Source: Streptomyces sp. TSRI0107 (GTDB taxonomy: Bacteria; Actinomycetota; Actinomycetes; Streptomycetales; Streptomycetaceae). Taken from it: a stretch of 64,000 nucleotides of DNA. Position numbers and translations under genes: made by a program. A model generated the notes under the pieces. That model saw only the letters and a list, made by a program, of their open reading frames with translations, was not told the DNA's origin and searched no databases. Positions 22,401-30,238 of this stretch are shown piece by piece. Numbering within the stretch: position 1 is the first letter of the stretch; every line of letters begins with the position of its first letter. Location of the stretch: assembly GCF_001905845.1 (NCBI RefSeq), contig NZ_LIVZ01000005.1, forward strand, positions 558,001 to 622,000, given 5' to 3'.

Positions 22401-23171
22401 CTCGCGCTCCTCGTCCGCGACCCCCGCACCCGCGCCCACCACCTGCCCCGCGCCCTCGACCACTTCGTGGCCGGAGACCCCCAGCTCCCGCCGAGCGCCC
22501 TCGCGACCGCTCTGACCACCCACCCCGAGCCGGTCCTCGACGCCTTCCGCGCCCGGCTGCGCCGCCCGGAGGACATCGGCGAGGTCCTGCGTACGCTCGC
22601 CGACGTCACCGCCCCCGACCTGGCCCTGCGGATCGCCGCCCTGGTCCGTGAGGCCGTGGGCCTGCGCCCGGACCTCGCCGAACCCGTCGCCGCGTACGCC
22701 CACCGCCGCCTGGACCACGGGCCCGACGCCCGCGTCGCACTGTTCCCGCTGCTCACCGGCCTGCTGGACGGCGGCCCCACCGCCGTGCGCGCCGCCCTCG
22801 CCGCCGTACTGGCCGAGCCCGGCGCCCCCGCCTCCCGCCCCCTCCGCCGCGAGCTGCGCGCCTTCCTGCTGGCCCGCGAGCAGGAGCCCGACGTCCTGGA
22901 GGCGCTGCTGGACGCGACCGTCCGGCACGCCCCCGACGAACCGGACGAGCTGCGTGGCACGGTCCGCGACCTAGGTCTCCGCCTCGTCCGCACTCCCGCC
23001 GGGGCGACCCGGTTCGACCGGAGCCTGGTCGACCTGGGCCGTGAGGTGCCGGGTTTCGCCGCGCGGATGGCGGGCTGGCTGGCCGACGCACCCGGCGACT
23101 GGGCCGCCGTCGTGGGTCCCAGCACCCGCCGGATGCTGGAGAATCTGGCGGACGCGCGGGTGCCCGTGTGA
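19467..23171 (+). CDS. Large STAND-like NTPase with degenerate trypsin-like domain (1234 aa)
   Basis: Layout: an N-terminal low-complexity region of Pro/Asp/Arg repeats (residues 10-60), ten prolines in a row (78-87), and a trypsin-fold domain (about 88-285). A P-loop NTPase domain spans about 340-560, and the rest to the C terminus is helical and HEAT-like. The trypsin His is kept (LLTSHEAVDG, H120). The Asp position in GLALVRA is Gly154 and the Ser position in GAAGGPV is Ala234, so proteolysis is unlikely. The P-loop GAPGSGRTT (357-365) has Arg363 for the usual Lys; Walker B is LLLLLDGPEE (D448). Start ATG 19467 behind GGGAGG. I infer a sensor/switch, perhaps in phage or stress defence, not a protease. 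Confidence 0.8.
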   Translation: MAARGRRGGPDPGPDLRPDPIPDPRPDRSPDPRPDRGLDPSSHPRRDRGADASSHPREDHAYAVRDDHGSVVRAAAVPPPPPPPPPPAWDHALVRIHDLAGRLRGIGIAADHHGTLLTSHEAVDGLPRLVLRTADRTRGRVVTADAVTPLPERGLALVRAEGLGVDPLPLTVRERIDTGTYVRVAAGCWREARVLGATGVTYTSTGRHHQLEDALELAIGTAGRDALRLGGGAAGGPVVDTGTGAVVALLGTALRSGDRESGFAVSLRPAADGPLADLLARNAATVPAYGADLNLAGVLELTATSVGQDGPPGALDGGTSGTGAARPERAEPVERAAAAAEFAAFTHGPAAVLALVGAPGSGRTTELAALAARRHRDAAPAPTLWLRGADLRDDDTSVADAARRALDRAARIVAGSGPSAPAAPVDAGPERLARVARTAGRPLLLLLDGPEEMPPALADRLPAWTEGTAAWLRETGTRLVVACRPEYWETAGAAFPAETLHAPTAGESGESPPDGLPPCLPLGDLTPAEAREARARHGIPDTALAGPDARHPLTLRLLAEIRAAVPDAAAGAPLDRNDVFAAHLDLMCLRVAVRLAAENGLRGTAVRRLAARVCGQVHEAARRSLGPGQGELDRPSFEAVFPRGPAPARLGGGTGWASAVLTEGLLVPAGDGYRFAHEEFADWIQGMHLDLDEALHALVHRPRATGHAHPPPVPHHRVGPVVQSLLCVARQQGTDRLARHLKELAHALDADPRSWWAARLLAEVLRRVPDATPYLAVLRPLADSIVDWHRLHRPVPHEFGPGFWTALRLPDAERLDLLRRLVLADPAPHQAPAPRHLDAVARLLTAAPTAVQPHLTRWFDDERPLPATPHATVAAAAQALLHTHRHRSLDDLTEVLADCGHPRAHELLAVLAEEEPSAVCRAVDRWAHDERPARRAAAITYGLRVAPHLRGDADGELLRYAALALLARPDDHDLHGGALALLVRDPRTRAHHLPRALDHFVAGDPQLPPSALATALTTHPEPVLDAFRARLRRPEDIGEVLRTLADVTAPDLALRIAALVREAVGLRPDLAEPVAAYAHRRLDHGPDARVALFPLLTGLLDGGPTAVRAALAAVLAEPGAPASRPLRRELRAFLLAREQEPDVLEALLDATVRHAPDEPDELRGTVRDLGLRLVRTPAGATRFDRSLVDLGREVPGFAARMAGWLADAPGDWAAVVGPSTRRMLENLADARVPV

Positions 23172-23208
23172 CCGCCGGCCGCGGTTCACCGGGTGTTCGC
23201 GGGGCGCT

Positions 23209-23252
23209 CGCCGGGGTCGTGGCGGGCGTTCGCCGGGGTCGTGGCGGGCGTT
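23209..23252 (+). repeat. Perfect tandem repeat, 2 x 22 bp
   Basis: Units at 23209-23230 and 23231-23252 are identical, each beginning CGCCGGGGTCGTGGCGGGCG. A related partial unit (CGGGGCGCTCG) precedes them. They lie in the 203-nt gap between the STAND-like gene and ribF, which holds no ORF. Confidence 0.75.
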
Positions 23253-23374
23253 CCCTGGGTGCGACGGGTCACAGCTCCCATGCCGATGCGGGCGGCGAGC
23301 ACCCGGCATGGCACCCTTAGACCTGCATAAGAGGCATCCGTAAGAGTCAGACACGGGTTCGAGGAGCGGTCACA

Positions 23375-24328
23375 GTGCAGCGCTGGCGTGGCTTGGAGGA
23401 CATCCCCCAGGACTGGGGGCGCAGCGTCGTCACCATCGGCTCCTACGACGGAGTCCACCGCGGACACCAGCTGATCATCCGGCACGCCGTGGAGCGCGCC
23501 CGCGACCTGGGCGTCCCCGCCGTCGTCGTCACCTTCGACCCGCACCCCAGCGAGGTCGTCCGCCCCGGCAGCCACCCACCGCTGCTCGCCCCGCACCACC
23601 GCCGCTGCGAGCTGATGGCGGAGCTGGGCGTCGACGCGGTGCTCGTGCTGCCCTTCACCGCCGAGTTCTCGAAGCTGTCCGCGGCCGACTTCGTCGTCAA
23701 GGTCCTGGTCGACAAGCTGCACGCCAAGGCGGTCGTCGAGGGCCCCAACTTCCGCTTCGGCCACCGGGCGGCGGGCAACGTCGAGTTCCTCGCCGAGCAG
23801 GGCAAGATCTACGACTTCGAGGTCGAGGTCGTCGACCTGTACGTCACCGGTGAGGCGGGCGGCGGCGAGCCGTTCTCCTCCACCCTCACCCGGCGCCTCG
23901 TCGCCGAGGGCGACGTGGCCGGCGCCGCCGAGATCCTCGGCCGGCCGCACCGCGTGGAGGGCGTCGTCGTGCGCGGCGCCCAGCGCGGGCGCGAGCTCGG
24001 CTTCCCGACGGCCAACGTCGAGACGCTGCCGCACACCGCGATCCCCGCCGACGGCGTCTACGCCGGCTGGCTGCACGCCCAGGGCGAGGCCATGCCGGCC
24101 GCCATCTCCGTCGGCACCAACCCGCAGTTCGACGGCACCGAGCGCACGGTGGAGGCGTACGCCATCGACCGCGTGGGCCTCGATCTGTACGGCCTCCATG
24201 TCGCCGTCGACTTCCTCGCCTTCGTGCGCGGCCAGGCGAAGTTCGAGACGCTGGACGCGCTGCTCGAGCAGATGGCACAGGATGTGCGGCGGTGCCGGGA
24301 GCTGGTGGCGGAGCAGGGCGCGGAGTAG
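23375..24328 (+). CDS. ribF: Bifunctional riboflavin kinase / FAD synthetase
   Basis: Makes FMN from riboflavin and FAD from FMN. The N-terminal nucleotidyltransferase domain has TIGSYDGVHRGHQLIIRHA, VVTFDPHP and GPNFRFGHRAAGN. The C-terminal kinase domain has RGRELGFPTANVE and GVYAGWL. 317 residues. It starts at GTG 23375, behind GAGGAG. It ends at a convergent terminator shared with the ParA-type gene. Confidence 0.97.
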   Translation: MQRWRGLEDIPQDWGRSVVTIGSYDGVHRGHQLIIRHAVERARDLGVPAVVVTFDPHPSEVVRPGSHPPLLAPHHRRCELMAELGVDAVLVLPFTAEFSKLSAADFVVKVLVDKLHAKAVVEGPNFRFGHRAAGNVEFLAEQGKIYDFEVEVVDLYVTGEAGGGEPFSSTLTRRLVAEGDVAGAAEILGRPHRVEGVVVRGAQRGRELGFPTANVETLPHTAIPADGVYAGWLHAQGEAMPAAISVGTNPQFDGTERTVEAYAIDRVGLDLYGLHVAVDFLAFVRGQAKFETLDALLEQMAQDVRRCRELVAEQGAE

Positions 24329-24357
24329 TTCCTTCTGGTTCCTTCTCGTACGACGTG

Positions 24358-24391
24358 AAGGCGGCCGGTGCCTTGGGGCACCGGCCGCCTT
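24358..24391. terminator. Bidirectional hairpin terminator
   Basis: Perfect 15-bp arms AAGGCGGCCGGTGCC / GGCACCGGCCGCCTT (24358-24372, 24377-24391) with loop TTGG. It lies between convergent ribF and the ParA-type ATPase gene. Confidence 0.85.
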
Positions 24392-24409
24392 CGTCATGGT
24401 CGGGGGCTG

Positions 24410-27400
24410 TTACTGCTGCGGGGCTTCCGGCTGACCGGGCTGACCGGGCTGGCCCGGCTGGCCCTGCTGGGGGTAGCCGTAGCCGGGCTGCTGGGGGTAC
24501 GGCTGCTGGGCGGGCTGGCCGGGCTGGGCGGCGTGCGGGGGGTAGGGCTGCTGGCCGGGCTGGGGGTAGGGCTGGGGCTGACCGGGCTGGCCCGGCTGAC
24601 CGGGCTGGCCCGGGTGGCCCGGCTGGGCGTAGGGCTGGCCCTGGGCGTACGGCTGCTGGCCGGGCTGCGGGTATGCGCCGGGCTGGCCGGGGATCTGCTG
24701 TCCCGGGGTCGGCTGGCCGGGCATCGGCTGTGCGGGGAAGGGCTGGCCGGGGATCTGCTGTCCGGGCATGGGCTGACCCGGCATCGGCTGGCCGGGCATC
24801 TGCTGGCCCGGCATCGGCGGGGCCGCGACCGGCGGCGGGTTGCCGTCGTTGGTCCAGAGGCCGTGCGCCTGCTGGTGGCGGGTGAAGTCCTCGGCGACCA
24901 TGGCCGCGAGGTTGAAGTACGCCTCCCGCACCTTCGGCCGCATCATGTCGAGGTCGACCTCCGCACCGGCGGCCAGATGCTCGTCGAAGGGCACGACGAT
25001 GACACCCCGGCAGCGCGTCTCGAAGTGCGTGACGATGTCCTCGACCTTGATCATCTTGCCGGTCTCACGGACACCGGAGATGACGGTGATCGAACGGGAC
25101 ACCAGGTCCGCGTACCCGTGCGCGGACAGCCAGTCGAGCGTCGTGCTCGCACTGCTGGCACCGTCCACCGACGGGGTGGAGATGATGATGAGCTGGTCGG
25201 CGAGGTCCAGCACACCGCGCATGGCGCTGTAGAGCAGACCCGTGCCCGAGTCGGTGAGGATGACCGGGTACTGCCGCCCCAGCACGTCGATCGCGCGCCG
25301 GTAGTCCTCGTCGTTGAAGGTCGTGGAGACGGCCGGGTCGACGTCGTTGGCGATGATCTCCAGGCCCGAGGGGGCCTGCGAGGTGAACCGCCGGATGTCC
25401 ATGTACGAGTTGAGGTACGGGATCGCCTGGACGAGGTCACGGATGGTGGCCCCGGTCTCACGGCGCACCCGCCGCCCGAGCGTACCGGCGTCCGGGTTGG
25501 CGTCGATCGCGAGGATCTTGTCCTGCCGCTCGGTGGCGAGCGTGGAGCCGAGCGCGGTGGTCGTGGTCGTCTTGCCCACACCGCCCTTGAGGCTGATGAC
25601 GGCGATGCGGTAGCAGGACAGCACCGGCGTGCGGATCAGCTCCAGCTTCCGCAGCCGCTCGGCCTCCTCCTTCTTCCCGCCCAGCTTGAACCGGCCACCG
25701 GCCGCGGGACGGCTGCTCTTCGCCTTCTGCTTCCTGCTGTTGAGCAGCCGGTCGGAGGACAGCTCCACGGCCGCGGTGTAACCCAGCGGCGCGGCACCGG
25801 GGTTGGTGGGCTGCCGCTGGTCGTGCTGCAGGGGCTGCGGCCACGCGGCGCCCGCGCGGGGGTCGACCGGGGGCTGGGCGTACGGGGGTTGCGCCTGGGG
25901 CTGGGGCTGGGACGGCACGGCGGGCGGTTGCTGGCCCGGCTGTACGTGCTGGTCCTGGGGGGCCTGCGCGGGCTGCGGCTCCGCGGGGTGACCGGGCTGG
26001 CCGGGCACCTGGGGCGCCTCGGGTGCCTGCGGCTGCTGCGGCGCCGCCTGCGGGGGCACGCCGGGCTGGCCCTGCTGGGCGGGCGGCTGCGGGAAGCCGT
26101 AACCGCCGGGCTGGGGGAAGCCGTAACCACCCTGGGCGGTGGGGGCGGCAGGGGCGGGGGCCGGAGTGCCGGGGCCTTCGGGCGTGGGCTGCGGGAAGCC
26201 GTAGCCACCCTGGGCCTGGGGCACGCCGGGCTGCGGGAACCCGTAGCCGGGCTGTGCCGGGGGCATGGGTGCGGCGGGCGGCTGGTTCCAGGCGGCGGGC
26301 GCGGGCTGCGGGGCCTGCGGCTGGAAGGGGGGCTGCTGCGCGGGCACGTACGGCTGGCCCGGCGCCCCGCCCTGCTGCTCGGGCTGCGGTTGCGGCTGGG
26401 GCTGCGGCTGCGCCGGCCACTGCGCGGCCGGGGCCGGGGCGGCGGGCTGGTACGACGGCGGCAGGGGCGGCACGCCCTGCGCCGCGGGCGGGGGAGTCCA
26501 GGCGGCGGGCGCGGCCTGCGGGTCCTGGGGAGCCTGCGTGAACGGCTGGGCCTGCGGGGCCTGCTGGGCCTGCTGCTGGGCCGGGTCGGAGGGCGCAGGC
26601 TCGGCCGGAGCGGCCGCTTGGGGCTCGGCGGTGTCCGCCGCCTCGGCCTCGGGCTCTTCGGCGACGGGCTCGGCACCCTCCGGGGCGGCGGCCGGGGCCT
26701 CCTCGGGACCGGCCTCTTCGGATCCAGCCTCGTCCGGCTCGGCCGCCGAGGCCTGGGCACCGGCGTCCGTGTCCGTGTCCGTGTCTGGGTCCGTCTCAGC
26801 GTCCGTACCCTCGACGGTGTCGTCGGACTCCGCCACCGGGGCTTCCGCGTCCGTGTCAGCGCCCTCGGCGCCGTCACTTTCGCTGTCGACGGCAGCGGAC
26901 TCACCGGCGCCGGCAGCGGATTCACCGTCGTGGGCAGGCGCCTCACCGGCGACGGCAGGGCCCTCACCGGCCACCACGGCGGGCTCATCGGCCGCGCTCT
27001 CGTCGGTCGTCCCCTGCTGCGCGGCCGTCGCCGCCGCGGCCTCCGCCGCCCGCTCCTCGATCTCCCGCTTCAGCGCGGCCGCGGAGAAGCGCATGGTGGC
27101 GCCGCTCTCCAGATCGCCGTTCCCGGGACCGTCCTGCCCGGGACCGTCCTGCCCCGAACTCACCGGAGCTGCCACGGGAGTCGGCTGCGCGGGTGCCTCC
27201 GGCTGTGGCGGCACCGGCTGCTGGGGCTCGAACCCGCTGCCCTCGGGCAGCCTGGGCACGGCCATCGGGTTCCCGACGGGCGGCGCGGGCGGGGGAGTGG
27301 TGAACGGAGCGTTCACAGCCGGCTGAGCCGACGGGTCGAACGCGGGCTGATTCGTGGGCGCGACGGGCGGAGCGGATGGAACGGACGGAACGGACGGAGC

Positions 27401-27670
27401 CGGTGGCACGGGAGGAGCGGGCTGCGCGGGCGGTACGGGCTGCGCGGGCTGTGCGGGAATCGCGGCCCCCGAACCCCCGGGAACCCCGGCCCCCGACCCG
27501 CCCGGAATTCCCGCCCCGTTCGAGCTTCCCGACGCGTTCTGCGTGTACCAGGCAGGCGGCGCGTAGTCGATGGTGAACTCGCCGGTCGTCTCGATGGCCG
27601 TCTCCGCGTCGGGCTGGTCATCGCCGGGCGTCGCCCAGCCCCCGCGCATCCCGTCCCGATCGCTGCTCAC
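24410..27670 (-). CDS. ParA/MinD-type ATPase with very long disordered arms, T7SS-associated
   Basis: 1086 residues. Residues 1 to about 640 are disordered: Pro/Ala/Gln-rich with an acidic Glu/Asp/Ser segment (about 220-340) and PQ-rich repeats. The ATPase domain (about 690-950) has the deviant Walker A KGGVGKTTTTTALG, DANPDAGTLGRR and the ParA-like VILTDSGTGLLYSAM. The C-terminal 120 residues are PGQ-type repeats (PGQPMPGQQIPGQP). The layout resembles ESX-associated ATPases such as EspI. A P-loop protein with sticky arms could position or regulate the secretion machine (inference). Start ATG 27670, behind AGGAGGAAC. The gene lies 241 nt downstream of the eccE pair and probably has its own promoter. 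Confidence 0.85.
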   Translation of the reverse strand: MSSDRDGMRGGWATPGDDQPDAETAIETTGEFTIDYAPPAWYTQNASGSSNGAGIPGGSGAGVPGGSGAAIPAQPAQPVPPAQPAPPVPPAPSVPSVPSAPPVAPTNQPAFDPSAQPAVNAPFTTPPPAPPVGNPMAVPRLPEGSGFEPQQPVPPQPEAPAQPTPVAAPVSSGQDGPGQDGPGNGDLESGATMRFSAAALKREIEERAAEAAAATAAQQGTTDESAADEPAVVAGEGPAVAGEAPAHDGESAAGAGESAAVDSESDGAEGADTDAEAPVAESDDTVEGTDAETDPDTDTDTDAGAQASAAEPDEAGSEEAGPEEAPAAAPEGAEPVAEEPEAEAADTAEPQAAAPAEPAPSDPAQQQAQQAPQAQPFTQAPQDPQAAPAAWTPPPAAQGVPPLPPSYQPAAPAPAAQWPAQPQPQPQPQPEQQGGAPGQPYVPAQQPPFQPQAPQPAPAAWNQPPAAPMPPAQPGYGFPQPGVPQAQGGYGFPQPTPEGPGTPAPAPAAPTAQGGYGFPQPGGYGFPQPPAQQGQPGVPPQAAPQQPQAPEAPQVPGQPGHPAEPQPAQAPQDQHVQPGQQPPAVPSQPQPQAQPPYAQPPVDPRAGAAWPQPLQHDQRQPTNPGAAPLGYTAAVELSSDRLLNSRKQKAKSSRPAAGGRFKLGGKKEEAERLRKLELIRTPVLSCYRIAVISLKGGVGKTTTTTALGSTLATERQDKILAIDANPDAGTLGRRVRRETGATIRDLVQAIPYLNSYMDIRRFTSQAPSGLEIIANDVDPAVSTTFNDEDYRRAIDVLGRQYPVILTDSGTGLLYSAMRGVLDLADQLIIISTPSVDGASSASTTLDWLSAHGYADLVSRSITVISGVRETGKMIKVEDIVTHFETRCRGVIVVPFDEHLAAGAEVDLDMMRPKVREAYFNLAAMVAEDFTRHQQAHGLWTNDGNPPPVAAPPMPGQQMPGQPMPGQPMPGQQIPGQPFPAQPMPGQPTPGQQIPGQPGAYPQPGQQPYAQGQPYAQPGHPGQPGQPGQPGQPQPYPQPGQQPYPPHAAQPGQPAQQPYPQQPGYGYPQQGQPGQPGQPGQPEAPQQ

Positions 27671-27832
27671 AGTTCCTCCTGGTGTGGTCGAGCACCCTCA
27701 TAGCGTGCTGAGGCGACCATTGCTGTCGTACGAGTCAGTGGGCTGTCCCCCTGGGTCACCCCGAGTCACCCCCGGATCGCGCGTCACCCTGTTGGGTCCT
27801 CGCTTCGTGCCCCGCCCCAGCCTAATCAAGAA

Positions 27833-27863
27833 AGGGGCGGACACGGCAGGCGCGTCCGCCCCT
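27833..27863 (-). terminator. Terminator after the eccE unit
   Basis: 10-bp arms AGGGGCGGAC / GTCCGCCCCT (27833-27842, 27854-27863). Read on the minus strand it is followed by TTTCTTGATT, a rare U-rich tail in this genome. It lies 48 nt past the end of the gene at 27912-28703. Confidence 0.75.
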
Positions 27864-27911
27864 CCGCTGTGCGTCCGACACAAAGTCGGCGGAACCTCCG
27901 CCGGTTCGCGG

Positions 27912-28703
27912 TCAGTCCATGCGGCGGGCCACGCCCAGCAGACCGATCTCGGCGTCCGTGGGCTGCGTCATCACGTACTGCCGGTCACCGTCGGTGCACC
28001 ACAGGGTCACCCCGTCGGCGAGGGTCGGCAGCGGTTCGTACTCGGCGCGGGGCAGGCCGATCACCCGGCCGATCTCGGCCGCCTCGTCGGGCGACACCCG
28101 CTGCACTCCGATGAGCCGCGCCTGACGCATCAACCGGGGTGCCACCGGGCTGAGATAGGGCAGCAGGGTGAGCACCGACTGCCAGGGCGCCGACACCACG
28201 CGCCCGCGCGGCGGCCGCATACCGCAGTCCCGGATCACCAGGACCGGACTGCCCGCCGAGGCGCCGAGCGGCGGCACCCGGCCCACGTCGTGCACGGTCA
28301 TCCCGGACTGGCCGCCGCCCACCGCCTGCACGACCTGCGCCCAGTGCTGGGCACGGCCGGTCTCGACGGCGACCCGCGCGCCCGTCGCCGCGGCGCGCAG
28401 CGCGAGCACCTGGGCCGTCCACAGACCGCCGATCAGCAGCACGTCGTACGGCGTGGGACGGTTCACCCCGAGCACGGCGGGCTGGCCCTCGGCGGTGACG
28501 CCGACGACGACGCCGTCGTCACCGATGGGCAGCGACAGCGCGTCGAGCTGGTCGACCGGCAGCGTGTGCCGCGGATGCCGGGGCCCGAGCAGCCCGAAGC
28601 CGGTGCGCAGCCGCTCCGCGAGACCGCGGGACGGCGCGCTTTGGTCCGGAGCCGGGGCCGCGGGGGAGTTGGCGGGCGAGGTCGGTGTCGTCATGGCGGC
28701 CAT
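27912..28703 (-). CDS. Unknown soluble protein translationally coupled to eccE
   Basis: 263 residues; I do not recognise the family. After a Pro/Ala-rich N terminus (about 30 residues) come alternating beta/alpha stretches (VLLIGGLWTAQVLALRAAA, GSPVLVIRDCGM, GVTLWCTDGDRQYVMTQPTD) that suggest a Rossmann-like core; no Walker motif is visible. There is no signal peptide or membrane helix. ATG 28703 overlaps the eccE stop in TGATG, with GGAGG 7 nt upstream inside eccE, so the two should be made in a fixed ratio. Role in the secretion system is inferred only from coupling. Confidence 0.7.
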   Translation of the reverse strand: MAAMTTPTSPANSPAAPAPDQSAPSRGLAERLRTGFGLLGPRHPRHTLPVDQLDALSLPIGDDGVVVGVTAEGQPAVLGVNRPTPYDVLLIGGLWTAQVLALRAAATGARVAVETGRAQHWAQVVQAVGGGQSGMTVHDVGRVPPLGASAGSPVLVIRDCGMRPPRGRVVSAPWQSVLTLLPYLSPVAPRLMRQARLIGVQRVSPDEAAEIGRVIGLPRAEYEPLPTLADGVTLWCTDGDRQYVMTQPTDAEIGLLGVARRMD

Positions 28704-30031
28704 CAGCGGGCACCTCCGAGCGGCAGGGTGGCCAGGACTCCGGGCAGTTGCTCCCGGTCGAGGCGGGCGAGTCCGGTCCGCGCCTGCCGCGCCACGCGTT
28801 CCAACTCGCGGCGGGACGCGGCCAGTTCGGTGCTGCTGCGTCCGGTGACCCGCACATGCCCGGTGAGGGACACCTCCTGCTGTCCGCCCCGGGCCAGCGT
28901 CAGGCTCAGCGTCGTCGCCAGCGCGGGCACCGCGGTCAACTGCGCGACCAGCTGCGGCAGACCGGTGCCGGAGCCGCCGAGCGAGGGCCAGCGGCGCACC
29001 CAGTACGTGGTGTGTCTGCGGTTGTCGCACCGCCAGCTGCGACTGGTCTCCTCGGTCCGCCGCCGGGGCGCCTCGCTCTGCCCGGCCTGGGCGGTCACCA
29101 TCGGGTTGGCGCAGGCGGAGGTGGCGATGGCGGCGCTCACCTCCTCCTCGGTGAGCACGCTCACCCGGAACCCGGCACCCGTCAGCCGGCTCGCCAGATG
29201 TTCCGCCGACCGCACCAGGCTCTTCTGCGCCCCGACGAGCCCGCCGCCGCGGGCGGCCACCGCCTCCGGGCACAGCTCGGGGTCCAGCTTCAGCGCGATC
29301 CACATGATGCGGACGGCCGGGGAGGCGGTCTGCGCCTGGAGCTGTGTGTAGTTGGTCACGACGACCGACTGCTGGGGCAGGTGCGGCGCGGGCGCGGGCT
29401 GGGTGTGCACCACGATCTGTGCGGATTCCAGGTGGATTCCGTCGACGTCCAGTGCGTCCCGGACCAGGGCGAGGGGGAGCGGGCGGCGGCCGCGCTCCGC
29501 GCGCAGTGCCCCGAAGTCCGCCTCCACCTGGAGGACCGCGGTGAGGAAGCCGCCGTCGCCGACCATGCCGACGGGCCGCTGGTCACGGTCGTTGCCGCGG
29601 CTGTAGCTGTAGGTGCGCAGGCTCGGGTCGCACTCGACGGCGGGGGCCAGCCCCGAGTCGGTGCCCGGCGGCACCGGTGTGTTGGCGGCCTTGCGGCGGC
29701 GGGAGCGCAGGGCCTGCACGCCGGCCAGCCACTCGGGCAGGGAGCGCCCCCGGCGCCGTACCAGCGCGAGCACCACCAGGATCACGGCCACGACGGCGGC
29801 CGGGATCAGCGCGTACGTCCCGATCACCCAGCCGCAGACGACGAGCGCGGCCGCCAGTTCGAGCAGCACCAGCCGCTGCACGGCGAACGAGCCTCCGCGC
29901 CCCGAACGTGCCCTCAGATGCGGTGTGACGGAGCCCGATGCCGCGGTACCGCCGCGGGACGCCGCCGGACCGGCGCTGCCCGATCGTGACCTCGATTGCG
30001 ATCGCGACCGGGTCCGCCGTGCGGAAGCCAT
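28703..30031 (-). CDS. eccE: Type VII secretion protein EccE
   Basis: Membrane part at the rim of the ESX core complex. A basic, Ser/Arg-rich N terminus is followed by two adjacent membrane helices (about residues 52-90: LVLLELAAALVVCGWVIG, ALIPAAVVAVILVVLALV). A large soluble domain follows, with VVTNYTQLQAQTASPAVRIM, a segment typical of the family. 442 residues. ATG 30031 is used; GTG 30034 directly before it is equally possible, as GGAG abuts both. The promoter-like element at 30132-30154 lies about 100 nt upstream. Divergent from eccB. Confidence 0.85.
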   Translation of the reverse strand: MASARRTRSRSQSRSRSGSAGPAASRGGTAASGSVTPHLRARSGRGGSFAVQRLVLLELAAALVVCGWVIGTYALIPAAVVAVILVVLALVRRRGRSLPEWLAGVQALRSRRRKAANTPVPPGTDSGLAPAVECDPSLRTYSYSRGNDRDQRPVGMVGDGGFLTAVLQVEADFGALRAERGRRPLPLALVRDALDVDGIHLESAQIVVHTQPAPAPHLPQQSVVVTNYTQLQAQTASPAVRIMWIALKLDPELCPEAVAARGGGLVGAQKSLVRSAEHLASRLTGAGFRVSVLTEEEVSAAIATSACANPMVTAQAGQSEAPRRRTEETSRSWRCDNRRHTTYWVRRWPSLGGSGTGLPQLVAQLTAVPALATTLSLTLARGGQQEVSLTGHVRVTGRSSTELAASRRELERVARQARTGLARLDREQLPGVLATLPLGGAR

Positions 30032-30131
30032 CACTCCAAAACCCCCGAATCTCTACCGAAAACCCTTGTCCACACGCTCCTGCGAGTCCTGAGCGCCCTA
30101 CCCATGACACACGCACGGCCACGCAACAGGC

Positions 30132-30154
30132 ATAGTAGGGGCCGGGTCTGACAA
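30132..30154 (-). promoter_or_regulatory. RecA-NDp-like promoter upstream of eccE
   Basis: On the minus strand: TTGTCAGAC, 8 nt, TACTAT. The published RecA-NDp (PafBC-type, DNA-damage) consensus is TTGTCRGTG-N8-TAnnnT; here 7 of 9 bases of the first block and the whole second block fit at exact spacing. Predicted RNA start near 30125, giving a leader of about 95 nt before eccE. Confidence 0.55.
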
Positions 30155-30238
30155 CCGAGGCACCAGAGGCAACCACGGGCGGGCGACGGTGACCATCACC
30201 GTCCCCAGGGCTCCGCAACGGGGAGAGAGCGGACACAG

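Noticed and set aside
24430..24840. CTGGCCGGGCATCGGCTG-like DNA repeats suggesting a CRISPR or minisatellite
   Set aside because: They encode in-frame PGQPMPGQ protein repeats of the ParA-type ATPase, with no constant repeat/spacer pattern.
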